Shown: piece after piece, positions 14,540 to 22,051 of the stretch
How the letters are laid out: each line of letters opens with the position of its first letter
How positions within the stretch are numbered: position 1 is the stretch's first letter
Source: CAYOEZ01 sp964402955
GTDB taxonomy: Bacteria > Chloroflexota > DTOL01 > DAOUCN01
DNA: 23,483 nucleotides
Direction: 5' to 3'
Assembly: GCA_964402955.1 (NCBI GenBank)
Contig: CAYOEZ010000051.1
Location: 1-23,483, forward strand
Notes under the pieces: generated by a model
The model's input: only the letters and a program-made list of their open reading frames with translations
The model's database searches: none
Told to the model about the DNA's origin: nothing
Position numbers and translations under genes: made by a program

Positions 14540-15087
14540 CGCGCACACAACTCCACAAAGACAGCATGTAGGATCGTCAGGTGGGCGTCTTCGATCATTT
14601 GCATTGACTCAGAGGGAACAACGATGGCGACATCGACCATGTCCTTGAGCTTGCCGCCGCGAAAGCCGGTCAAGCCGATTGTCATGAGCGTGTGTTCGCG
14701 GGCAACAGAGAGTGCGCGCAAGACGTTGGCGGAGTTGCCGCTGCCGCTAATGGCAATGACCACGTCTCCTGGCTCGGCCAACGCCGCCAGTGGCGTGGCA
14801 AACACGTGTTCATAGCCAATATCGTTGGCTACCGCGCTGACAGTTGGCATGTTGTCGTTGAGGCAAATGGCCTTGAACGGTTTTTGCGCAGGAGCGGCGG
14901 CGCCTTTGATGAGGTCGACGACGAAGTGCGAGGCGGTGGCGGCGCTGCCCCCGTTGCCAAATACGAATATGCGTCGCCCCTCCTGGCGCGCCTCGACCAA
15001 AATGGATGCCAGGCGGGCCAGCGGCTGCCGTGCAATGCGTGCGAGAAGCTCTGCTTCTGTCTTCAGATAGTCATCCAGTCTATCCAT
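14536..15087 (-). CDS. SIS-domain phosphosugar isomerase (GmhA-like)
   Basis: This 183-residue single SIS-domain protein resembles sedoheptulose-7-phosphate isomerase GmhA and its relative DiaA. The sugar-phosphate loop is FVFGNGGSAATASHFVVDL, a second one is AISGSGNSANVLRA, and the C-terminal helix reads MQMIEDAHLTILHAVFVEL. The start at 15087 (MDRLDDYLK) follows a strong AAGGAG. It overlaps the ROK kinase by 4 bases. In heptose synthesis GmhA is followed by a kinase; here a ROK kinase takes that place, which is an inference from linkage only. Confidence 0.88.
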   Translation of the reverse strand: MDRLDDYLKTEAELLARIARQPLARLASILVEARQEGRRIFVFGNGGSAATASHFVVDLIKGAAAPAQKPFKAICLNDNMPTVSAVANDIGYEHVFATPLAALAEPGDVVIAISGSGNSANVLRALSVAREHTLMTIGLTGFRGGKLKDMVDVAIVVPSESMQMIEDAHLTILHAVFVELCAR

Positions 15088-15131
15088 ACCGCTCCTTCGT
15101 GCCGCAATTGTGCAGACGTCCTGCCGGCTCA

Positions 15132-15160
15132 AGATTAGTGCATTGCGCGCCGCTTGTCAA
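15132..15160 (-). promoter_or_regulatory. probable promoter of the SIS-ROK operon
   Basis: On the - strand a perfect TTGACA (15155-15160) is 17 bases from TAATCT (15132-15137), a weak -10. The start of transcription would be about 40 bases before the SIS start codon. The -35 lies inside the inverted repeat GCCGCTTG/CAAGCGGC (15149-15156 and 15158-15165), which could be an operator. Confidence 0.45.
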
Positions 15161-15178
15161 GCGGCAGTCGCATAGCGC

Positions 15179-15207
15179 TTGACCATCTGCGACTGATATG
15201 CTATATT
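15179..15207 (+). promoter_or_regulatory. divergent sigma70-type promoter
   Basis: TTGACC (15179-15184) is 17 bases from TATATT (15202-15207), pointing away from the SIS-ROK operon. The nearest + strand coding sequence is the truncated diguanylate cyclase, so this may be that gene's old promoter. It could still drive the C_GCAxxG gene downstream. Confidence 0.5.
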
Positions 15208-15427
15208 TGTGCGCAAGGCCTATCCCTGTGACCTGGCAGTGTTGCTGTTGATAGACGATGTGGTTGCGTGTCTCTGATCTGTCCCGGTCGTCCGCCACTG
15301 TGGCGAAACGCACGTGCCTACTCTCTTCGTCGCTCACGGTTGCGCCTTTCTCGTCTCGCCATGTGGCGCTGCGCTGGGCACGGGTTGTGCAACTACTCGC
15401 GCGCATCCTCCTGCTACGTATTGACAT
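15208..15427. other. non-coding or decayed stretch before MITE copy 2
   Basis: No convincing gene is seen on either strand. Given the + strand promoter just upstream and the GGDEF remnant just downstream, it may hold the eroded 5' part of that gene. I could not recognise any domain in its translations. Confidence 0.35.
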
Positions 15428-15578
15428 GTGTCCACTGCAAAAAGGCCCGGACGGACCCGTCATTGCGAGCGGAGCGAAGCAATCTCCCCTGTTTCGCGCC
15501 GAAAGGAGATTGCTTCGTCGCAAAGAGCGCTCCTCGCAATGACGAGTGGGATGCACACGACCTTCTTGCAGTGGACAC
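15428..15578. mobile_element. 150-bp MITE-like element, copy 2
   Basis: The same terminal repeats as copy 1 (GTGTCCACTGCAAAAAGG and CCTTCTTGCAGTGGACAC) enclose an almost identical CGTCATTGCGAGCGGAGCG hairpin. The flanks TTGACAT (15421-15427) and GTGACAT (15579-15585) match at 6 of 7 positions and differ from those of copy 1, as expected for separate insertions with target duplication. The right end abuts the truncated GGDEF remnant. Confidence 0.85.
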
Positions 15579-16132
15579 GTGACATCTACCGACATACGGG
15601 GATGCGGTGGGCCGGTCTGGCGGCTCGCTGCCGCAGACGCGACGCTCGATCTGGCGTTCGCCTGCACAAATGTAATGATGTTCGACTTGACAAGTTCAAG
15701 CAGATCAACGACGAGTTCGGACACGCTGCCGGCGACGCCGTGTTGCAGGCTGTGGGGCAGGCGCTGGCCGGTCAGACTCGTCTTGGTGACATCGCCTGTC
15801 GCTACGGAGGCGACGAATTTATCGTGGTGCTACCGGGTAGCGGCCCCGAAGCTGCTTGCCGGCGAGCAGAAGACTTGCTGGCAGCAATTGCTGCGTTCAC
15901 TGTGCTATATGCTGACCACACCCTGTTCACGAAGTCATCGTGTGGTATCGCCGCCTATCCCGAACACAGTTCGTCGGGCGAAGATTTGCTGCGTTTCACT
16001 GATCGTGCCCTCTATGCGGCGAAGGCAAAGGGAGGCAACTGCGTATTTGTTCACGGGCAAGCGCTTGATCCCACAAGCTGGCTGCAGGCTCGCTGGTGGG
16101 CGAGGACCGTGTCAGCACCAAGATTACTGTGA
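15579..16132 (+). pseudogene. diguanylate cyclase (GGDEF) remnant, 5'-truncated and frameshifted
   Basis: The downstream frame encodes most of a GGDEF domain: DKFKQINDEFGHAAGD, then RLGD and YGGDEFIVVLPG (inhibitory RxxD site and active-site motif intact), and a C-terminal segment ending at TGA 16130-16132. The expected lead-in VMMFDL is present in a different frame just upstream. One missing base near 15686-15690 separates it from DKFKQIND, so the domain is split. The conserved DxLTGLxNR start of GGDEF domains and any sensor are absent; the coding trace ends at MITE copy 2. Diguanylate cyclases make cyclic di-GMP; this copy is almost certainly inactive. Confidence 0.75.
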
Positions 16133-16145
16133 CGAAGGAGAATAC

Positions 16146-16580
16146 GTGACGAAGAAGGAAACGGCTGAGACGCTGTTCGACAGTGGGTTCAATTGCGCAC
16201 AATCAGTCTGTGCGCCGTATGCAGGCGATTTTGGCATCGAGCAGCTGGATGCGCTGCGCATGGCGGCAGGCTTCGGCGGCGGCATCGGGCGCACAGGGGA
16301 AACCTGCGGCGCGGTGACCGGCGCGCTCATGGTTCTGGGGATGAAGTACGGAGCGACGACAGGCGACCCCGCCGCGAAAGAGCGCATGTACGTGATTGCG
16401 CAGGACTTCATGAAGCGATTCGAGGACCGTCATGGCTCGCTGCGCTGCCGCGATCTGGTGGGCGCCGACATCAGCACAGTCGAAGGCCGCGCGTCGATGA
16501 GTGCGCGTAAGACACACGCCAACATCTGTGCGGGCCTGGTCGCTGAAGCAACAGAACTCCTGGACGAGATGCTGAAGTAA
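16146..16580 (+). CDS. C_GCAxxG_C_C-family putative redox-active protein
   Basis: This 144-residue protein belongs to the family named for its conserved cysteine pattern, thought to be redox-active but without a firmly known reaction. Conserved cysteines are Cys17 (GFNCAQSV), Cys54 (GETCGAVTGALMVLG), Cys101 (LRCRDLVG) and Cys128 (ANICAGLV). The glycine-rich AAGFGGGIGRTGE precedes the second. The start is GTG at 16146 after AAGGAG (16135-16140); the frame is open farther upstream only through the GGDEF remnant. Members often lie near metal or electron-transfer genes in anaerobes, as here. Confidence 0.88.
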   Translation: MTKKETAETLFDSGFNCAQSVCAPYAGDFGIEQLDALRMAAGFGGGIGRTGETCGAVTGALMVLGMKYGATTGDPAAKERMYVIAQDFMKRFEDRHGSLRCRDLVGADISTVEGRASMSARKTHANICAGLVAEATELLDEMLK

Positions 16581-16606
16581 GGTTGGCTGACAATGCACGC
16601 CAGCGT

Positions 16607-16635
16607 TTGACATATTTGAGTGCACATGATATATT
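16607..16635 (+). promoter_or_regulatory. near-consensus promoter of the metal ABC transporter operon
   Basis: TTGACA (16607-16612) is 17 bases from TATATT (16630-16635), the best sigma70-type match in the window. It starts about 27 bases after the C_GCAxxG stop codon and opens the metal uptake operon. Confidence 0.75.
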
Positions 16636-16655
16636 CAACTGCGAAGCGAGCAGAG

Positions 16656-16689
16656 GCCATTTGCCAGCGGCGCTGTGCTGGCAAATGGC
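16656..16689 (+). promoter_or_regulatory. leader hairpin of the metal ABC operon
   Basis: GCCATTTGCCAGC (16656-16668) and GCTGGCAAATGGC (16677-16689) are perfect 13-bp complements around an 8-base loop. The hairpin lies in the transcribed leader, about 15 bases after the predicted transcription start, with no U-run after it. It may stabilise the message or attenuate it. Confidence 0.6.
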
Positions 16690-16708
16690 GGCGATTGGCT
16701 AACTCACA

Positions 16709-16727
16709 AATGACAAACGTTGTCATT
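16709..16727. promoter_or_regulatory. 19-bp palindrome, possible Zur/Fur-family operator
   Basis: AATGACAA-ACG-TTGTCATT has perfect 8-bp arms. Its length, AT-rich ends and place immediately before a metal transporter gene fit a Fur-family (Zur/Mur) operator. It lies about 75 bases downstream of the -10, so a bound repressor would act as a roadblock. The regulator is not in the window. Confidence 0.45.
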
Positions 16728-16749
16728 CTTGCAAGATTGGGTCGTGGCA

Positions 16750-17565
16750 ATGGGTCTACAGACGGACGCACACAAAGCTGGCGACTGTGGATGTGACGAC
16801 GCGGCGCGCCTGGAATTGACGGGCGTGAGTGTCGGCTACAACGGTGCGCCGATTCTGCGCGACATATCGCTGCACGTGCCACACGGCGCACGCGTAGCTG
16901 TCGTTGGCCCCAACGGGGCCGGCAAGTCCACTCTGTTCAAGGCTCTGGTGGGGCTTCTGCCGTTGCGTTCCGGTTCGGTCTGTATCCATGGGCGGCAGCT
17001 TGGCAGCCACGTCGACTGCATTGCCTATGTGCCCCAGCGTGAAGACGTTGACTGGCGCTTTCCGGTCACGGTGGCCGACGTCGTCATGATGGGGCGTTAC
17101 GGTCGTCTGGGCTGGGGGCGGCGCCCGGGCAAGGCCGACCGCATCGTGGTTGAGCGCAGCCTGGCTGAGATGGGGCTTGCCGATCTGGCAGGCCGTCCTA
17201 TTGGCGAGCTTTCGGGCGGGCAACAGCAGCGCGTTTTCCTGGCGCGTGCCCTGGCGCAGCAGCCACACATTCTGCTCATGGACGAGCCGTTCTCTGGCGT
17301 CGACGTGTCGACGCAGGAGGCGACGCTCGGCTTGCTTGATCGCTTGCGCACACAGGGAGTGACCGTTCTCGTTTCAACACATGATCTGACGCTTGCCGCC
17401 ACGCGCTTCGACCAGATCATATTGATCAACCGGCGTTTGATTGCCTTTGGAGCGGTGGCTGATGTCTTGACGACAAAGATACTGTCGCAGACGTTTGGCG
17501 GACAGGTATTTTACGTAGATGGAGCAGCGGTGGTGGACCAGTGTTGTCCGTCGGAAACAAATTGA
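16750..17565 (+). CDS. metal (zinc/manganese-type) ABC transporter ATP-binding protein
   Basis: This 271-residue ABC ATPase powers metal import. Walker A GPNGAGKS is at 53-60, the signature LSGGQQQRVFLARAL and Walker B ILLMDEPFSGVD follow, and STHDL is the switch histidine. The segment YVPQREDVDWRFPVTVADVVMMGRYG is typical of the ZnuC/MntA/SitB group. The ATG at 16750 is chosen; a TTG at 16720 is in frame but overlaps the operator palindrome. The N-terminus carries an unusual CGCDD (13-17), possibly able to bind a metal. The permease and binding protein lie downstream at 20184 and 21056, beyond a diguanylate cyclase gene. Confidence 0.93.
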   Translation: MGLQTDAHKAGDCGCDDAARLELTGVSVGYNGAPILRDISLHVPHGARVAVVGPNGAGKSTLFKALVGLLPLRSGSVCIHGRQLGSHVDCIAYVPQREDVDWRFPVTVADVVMMGRYGRLGWGRRPGKADRIVVERSLAEMGLADLAGRPIGELSGGQQQRVFLARALAQQPHILLMDEPFSGVDVSTQEATLGLLDRLRTQGVTVLVSTHDLTLAATRFDQIILINRRLIAFGAVADVLTTKILSQTFGGQVFYVDGAAVVDQCCPSETN

Positions 17566-17590
17566 CAGCGTGATCTCTGTGCGTTGCTGC

Positions 17591-20176
17591 ATGACGGATG
17601 GTCACATGTTTGAGGACAACGGCGCGAAAAATAGCCGTATTATGCGCGGGGCAGTGCTCATTGCCCTTGCTATCCTGGCCGTGCACACGGCTGTGCTCCT
17701 CCTGGTCCGCGACGACAGCCTGCGTGTGTTTCTGGACAACGTGCTCGATGTGGGCGAATCAGTATTGGCTGCCGCATGCCTCTACGTCGCCAGCCGCCGC
17801 CTTGCCACGCAGGACGGCACAGGCCGCACAACGCGAGGTTGGCGACTTCTTGCTGCCGGTATGGCGCTCTTCGCTCTCAGCAACGTCGTCTGGGGATTCG
17901 AGGAAGCCGCCCCGAACATGCCGCTCCTGCTGTCGCTGGCTGACGTCTTCTACCTGACATCCTACGTTCTGTTTTTCGCCGGCATGTTGCAGGCGCCTGC
18001 GCCCGTTCTACCGCGACGCGACAGCTTGAAGCTGATGCTCGACGTGACGATCGTCGTACTGGCCGGGCTTCTCGCCTATTGGACGCTGGTGGCGGCGCCC
18101 CTGCAGACTGGCCCCCTGAGCAGTGAGCGCCTTCAACCTTTGTTTTTGGTGCTCTATCCGATTCTTGATCTTGGCCTTCTATGTGTGGCGACGCTGGTTT
18201 TGCTGCGGCTGCCGCGACTGGAGGACCGTCTGGCGCTGGCTTTACTCGCCCTGAGCGTCGTTTTCATCTTTGTCGCCGACGCCATTCTCAACTACCAGTT
18301 GTTGTCCGGCGCATTCGTTGGCGGCGCCCTTGCTGAGCTGCCTTACAGCGCCTTTTGGCTGTGCGCCGGGCTTGCCGGCGTTGCGCGTGCCCTGGCTCCT
18401 GCAGCGAAACCTGGAGATTCGATGGAGATCGACCTCGTCGCCGGTTACCGTACTGAGCGCCTGTCTATGAGTATTGGCTACGTGCTCCTGGCTGCCAGCG
18501 GCGTCCTTGTCGTCGCCGCCAACCTGGCGGGCGCGCCAGGACTTGCTGCGCGCGACATGGGCGCCGGTCTAAGCGTCATGATCATCCTGGTCCTCCTACG
18601 CCAGATCATGATGTGGAATGATAACACACGTCTCGCCGTGAGTTTGAACGCCGAACTGGCCGCGCGCACGCGCCAGGCAGACATCAGCGCCGCCATGGCG
18701 GAACTCGGCAGCGCTCTTATTGTTTCGATGTCGATTGAGACCATTGGCCACAAGGTTTGGGTGCAGGCCAAGCAACTGACCGACAGCAAAATCGGGTTTG
18801 TGGGCTACATTGACATCGAGAAAGGGCAGATGGTCGTTGCGCAGGCAAGTGGAGACATGTGGGGCCGTCCATCGTCTGACACACAGGCTTGGACGTTTTC
18901 CACCCTCGGTGGACTCCTGGGGTGGTCCGCCGACAACCGACAGCCGCTTCTGACCAATGACCCGGCCCATGATCCACGATCATCAGGGGTCCCGCAGGGA
19001 CATCACGCCATCGAAAGGCTGCTTGCTGTTCCGGCTTTATTGGATGATGCGTTGGTCGGGGTCATTGCTGTCGCAAACGGATCGCGTGACTACGATCAGG
19101 ATGACCTCAGTTTGGTGCAGAGGCTGGCGGCGCTCTACTCCCTGGCTGTGCAACAGCGCAGGGCAAATGAGTCGCTTGTGCATGCCAAGGCAGAACTGGT
19201 GGAGCGTGTGCGCGAGCGGACCGCAGAGCTGACGCAGGCGAATGGAAGCTTGCACGCCTCAGCCGAGGAGTTGCGTGCAGCGCATGCTGCGCTGAGCGAG
19301 AGCGCAGCGCTCTACCGTGTTCTGGTGGAGACCTCGCCCGATGGCATCGCTCTCGCCGATATGAGCGGGAAAATCCTGGTCTGCAATGACCACTTTGCTC
19401 TCCTGACCGGGCGGCGCAGCTCTGCGGATCTGTTGGGAACAAGCGCGTTTGATGTGTTTGTGGACCAGGATCCTGGCCAGGTCGAGGATTTCTCGCAACG
19501 TATGCTGCAGGATGGCGCAGTGCACGATGTGGAGTTGGCTATCCAGCGTAAGGATGGCAGCACGGGCTTTGCCTCGCTGAACGCTTCCGTGATCTTTGAC
19601 GACCAAGGACTGCCAACTGGCTACATCGGAGTCGTGCGTGATATCACGGAGCGGAAGCACGCCGAGGACAAACTGCGCTATGCGAGTAACCACGATTCAT
19701 TGACAGAGCTATACAATCGTGCCTTCTTTGATGACGAGCTGAAGCGACTCGAACAGAGTACGCGGTTCCCGGTCAGCTTGCTGATGATCGACGTCGATCA
19801 ATTTAAGCGAATCAATGACATGCACGGACATGCGGCTGGCGATGTCGTGCTGCAACGGACGGCGGCCCTGTTGAGGCGCAGCTTCAGATCGGAAGACATC
19901 GTGGCACGCGTCGGCGGCGACGAGTTTGCTGTGCTGCTGCCGATGACCGACCAGGAATCTGCGGAATCGGCGGTGCGGCGTCTTAAGGAGAATGTGACCC
20001 TGGAGTCGATGGCCAGCAATGTGCTGCCGATCGGGTTGTCGGTCGGCTGCGCTACGGCGCTCAAGGGCAATAGTCTGGTGCGGGCGCTCCATCGCGCCGA
20101 CGCGCGCATGTACGAGGAGAAGCTGGCGCACGGCGTGGCGAAAGGCGACCTCACGGACGTGTCCAAAGGGAAGTGA
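17591..20176 (+). CDS. membrane GAF-PAS-GGDEF diguanylate cyclase
   Basis: This protein of about 861 residues makes cyclic di-GMP from two GTP. Residues 18-345 are a multi-helix membrane sensor of roughly nine or ten segments. A GAF domain (about 365-520), a coiled coil (525-572), a PAS domain (573-690) and a GGDEF domain (700-855) follow. The GGDEF active site is intact (VGGDEF, motif 775-779), as are DVDQFKRINDMHGHAAGD and the product-inhibition site RSED (766-769), exactly five residues before GGDEF. The start is uncertain: ATG 17591 or 17606 both fit after the ABC gene stop, and an open frame from 17519 would overlap it. It stands 25 bases after the ATPase gene and 7 bases before the permease gene, so it is co-transcribed with the metal transporter. 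Confidence 0.9.
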   Translation: MTDGHMFEDNGAKNSRIMRGAVLIALAILAVHTAVLLLVRDDSLRVFLDNVLDVGESVLAAACLYVASRRLATQDGTGRTTRGWRLLAAGMALFALSNVVWGFEEAAPNMPLLLSLADVFYLTSYVLFFAGMLQAPAPVLPRRDSLKLMLDVTIVVLAGLLAYWTLVAAPLQTGPLSSERLQPLFLVLYPILDLGLLCVATLVLLRLPRLEDRLALALLALSVVFIFVADAILNYQLLSGAFVGGALAELPYSAFWLCAGLAGVARALAPAAKPGDSMEIDLVAGYRTERLSMSIGYVLLAASGVLVVAANLAGAPGLAARDMGAGLSVMIILVLLRQIMMWNDNTRLAVSLNAELAARTRQADISAAMAELGSALIVSMSIETIGHKVWVQAKQLTDSKIGFVGYIDIEKGQMVVAQASGDMWGRPSSDTQAWTFSTLGGLLGWSADNRQPLLTNDPAHDPRSSGVPQGHHAIERLLAVPALLDDALVGVIAVANGSRDYDQDDLSLVQRLAALYSLAVQQRRANESLVHAKAELVERVRERTAELTQANGSLHASAEELRAAHAALSESAALYRVLVETSPDGIALADMSGKILVCNDHFALLTGRRSSADLLGTSAFDVFVDQDPGQVEDFSQRMLQDGAVHDVELAIQRKDGSTGFASLNASVIFDDQGLPTGYIGVVRDITERKHAEDKLRYASNHDSLTELYNRAFFDDELKRLEQSTRFPVSLLMIDVDQFKRINDMHGHAAGDVVLQRTAALLRRSFRSEDIVARVGGDEFAVLLPMTDQESAESAVRRLKENVTLESMASNVLPIGLSVGCATALKGNSLVRALHRADARMYEEKLAHGVAKGDLTDVSKGK

Positions 20177-20183
20177 GACGACG

Positions 20184-21059
20184 ATGCTGGAGTGGATGAT
20201 TGCACCTCTCAGTTATGGTTTCATGCAGCGGGGTCTGCTCGCGTCATTGATGGTTGGTGTGTTGTGCGCGGTGGTGGGCTGCTATGTCGTCTTGCGTTCG
20301 ATGGCGTTTCTCGGTGACGCTCTCGCCCATGCCATTCTGCCCGGGGTAGCGGTTGCCTATCTGGTCAAGGGAAACCTGACGATCGGCGCGCTGGTGGCAG
20401 CTATCATCGTGGCGCTGGCCATCGGTTTCTTCTCACGCCAGGGAGCAATCAAAGAGGATACCGCGATCGGTATTCTCTTTGCCGCTGCGCTCGCCCTGGG
20501 CGTGGCGATGATCAGCACGATCAAGACCTATGCCGTTGATCTCACCCACATCTTGTTTGGCAATGTTCTTGGCGTCAGCACTGGCGACTTGGCGACGATT
20601 GCTGTTCTGGCGCTTGTGACGCTGGCGATTATCGTGCTCCTCTACAAAGAGTTCCTGGTTGTTTCTTTTGACCCGATTCTTGCCTCCACATTGCGTTTGC
20701 CGGTTGAAGGCCTGCGCAATCTGATGCTCATTCTGCTGGCGTTGACGATTGTGGTTTCGCTGCAGACCGTGGGCGTGGGACTGGTTGCTGCGATGCTGGT
20801 GACTCCGGCAGCGGCGGCGTCCCTCTTGACGCGCCGTTTGCCGGTGATGATGTTTGTCGCGGCGCTGATCGGAGCTTTCTCGAGTGTGGCCGGGCTATAC
20901 TTGAGCTTCTACGTCAAGATTGCATCCGGGGCCGCCGTTGTTCTCACCGCGACGGCGATTTTCCTGGTCGTCTTCCTGGTCGCCCCGCGGCGGGGACTGC
21001 TGTGGCAGGCGCTTGCCTTGCGGCGCACCCGGACGGGTGACAGAGGAGAACGGGCATGA
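20184..21059 (+). CDS. metal ABC transporter permease (ZnuB/MntB family)
   Basis: This 291-residue integral membrane protein has about eight or nine hydrophobic helices and belongs to the ABC-3 family. Typical features are GCYVVLRSMAFLGDALAHAILPGVA near residues 30-50, GILFAAALALGVAMIS, and LQTVGVGLVAAMLVTPAAAA. The start at 20184 (MLEWMIAPLSYGF) follows AAAGGGAAG. Its stop overlaps the start of the binding-protein gene as ATGA (21056-21059), so the two are translationally coupled. With the ATPase and lipoprotein it forms the uptake system. Confidence 0.93.
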   Translation: MLEWMIAPLSYGFMQRGLLASLMVGVLCAVVGCYVVLRSMAFLGDALAHAILPGVAVAYLVKGNLTIGALVAAIIVALAIGFFSRQGAIKEDTAIGILFAAALALGVAMISTIKTYAVDLTHILFGNVLGVSTGDLATIAVLALVTLAIIVLLYKEFLVVSFDPILASTLRLPVEGLRNLMLILLALTIVVSLQTVGVGLVAAMLVTPAAAASLLTRRLPVMMFVAALIGAFSSVAGLYLSFYVKIASGAAVVLTATAIFLVVFLVAPRRGLLWQALALRRTRTGDRGERA

Positions 21060-21985
21060 GGGTGTATCGTCTCTTGAGCGTCGCGCTGGCGCTGGTTCTT
21101 CTGTCTGGCTGTGGGGCAGCCCCGACCGCGCCGAAGCCGGCGGCGCCCGGCGCTTCGTCGCTCGATGTGCTGGCCGTCGAAACCTTTCTGGCTGATATCG
21201 CCCAGAATGTTGCCGGTGATCGGCTAGTGGTTGAGGCGCTGCTGCCGGTCGGCGTGGACCCGCACAGTTTTGAACCAGTCCCGACAGATATCACCAGAGT
21301 TGCCAGGAGTTCGGTGCTCATCATCAACGGGGCGGGTTTTGAGGAGTTTCTGGATCGCGTACTGAAGAACGCGGGGGGCACGCGGCTGGTCATCGTAGCG
21401 TCTGCCGGGCTGACGCCGCGCCAGCCGCAGCGACTCGAGTCGCCCAGTGATGATCCAGAAGGCGATCCGCACTTCTGGCTCGATCCAGCACAGGTCATCA
21501 CATACGTGACCAATATTCGCGATGGCCTCAGCAGCGCAGACCCGGCGGGGGCGGCCGCCTATGCTGCAAACGCTGACGCTTACATCAAGAAGCTGATGGA
21601 CCTGGACGCCTGGATCAAGGACAAGGTGAGCAGCATCCCGCAGAAAGACAGGCTGCTGGTGACGAATCACGAGAGCCTGGGCTACTATGCTGACCGCTAT
21701 GGCTTCCAGATCGTCGGCTCCATCGTAGCCAGTGTCAGCACGTCGGCAGCGCCCTCGGCGCAGGAGTTGGTGCAGCTTGTGACGCACATCCGGCAGAGCG
21801 GCGCGCGCGCCATTTTCCTGGAAACGGGGACCAATCCGCAGATGGCGCAACAGGTGGCGAAAGAAACGGGCGTCAAGGTCGTCCAGGACTTGTATACGCA
21901 CTCGACGTCGCGCGGGGCGCCGGCGCCAACCTACATTGACATGATGAAAGTCAACACGACGAAGATCGTGGATGCTCTGAAGTAG
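21056..21985 (+). CDS. metal-binding lipoprotein of the ABC transporter (ZnuA/TroA-like)
   Basis: This 309-residue cluster A-I solute-binding protein has a lipoprotein signal with lipobox LSGC (Cys19). The metal ligands by alignment are His70 (GVDPHSFEP), His139 (GDPHFWLDP), His205 (TNHESLGY) and Asp278 (VVQDLY). The third ligand is His, as in zinc-binding TroA/AdcAII, where manganese types have Glu, so zinc is the more likely metal. The His-rich loop of many ZnuA proteins is missing; a short acidic loop (ESPSDDPEGD) stands in its place. It is the last gene of the operon and is followed at once by a terminator. Specificity remains inference. Confidence 0.92.
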   Translation: MRVYRLLSVALALVLLSGCGAAPTAPKPAAPGASSLDVLAVETFLADIAQNVAGDRLVVEALLPVGVDPHSFEPVPTDITRVARSSVLIINGAGFEEFLDRVLKNAGGTRLVIVASAGLTPRQPQRLESPSDDPEGDPHFWLDPAQVITYVTNIRDGLSSADPAGAAAYAANADAYIKKLMDLDAWIKDKVSSIPQKDRLLVTNHESLGYYADRYGFQIVGSIVASVSTSAAPSAQELVQLVTHIRQSGARAIFLETGTNPQMAQQVAKETGVKVVQDLYTHSTSRGAPAPTYIDMMKVNTTKIVDALK

Positions 21986-21986
21986 C

Positions 21987-22030
21987 ACGCGAGCATCCGG
22001 TGTGGCCCATGCCGGATACTCGCGTCTTTG
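21987..22030 (+). terminator. intrinsic terminator of the metal ABC operon
   Basis: ACGCGAGCATCCGG (21987-22000) pairs with CCGGATACTCGCGT (22012-22025) over 14 bp with one G-T pair. A T-rich CTTTGTGT follows. It begins 2 bases after the stop codon of the lipoprotein gene. Confidence 0.75.
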
Positions 22031-22051
22031 TGTCTGACCGTGGCTTCAGTT

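Noticed and set aside
15080..15724. 214-codon open frame on the - strand across MITE copy 2
   Set aside because: It crosses the MITE and the GGDEF remnant, has no domain pattern or ribosome site, and continues antisense into better-supported features.
16720..16749. TTG start of the metal ABC ATPase gene
   Set aside because: It lies inside the operator-like palindrome and has no ribosome site; ATG 16750 gives a normal family length.
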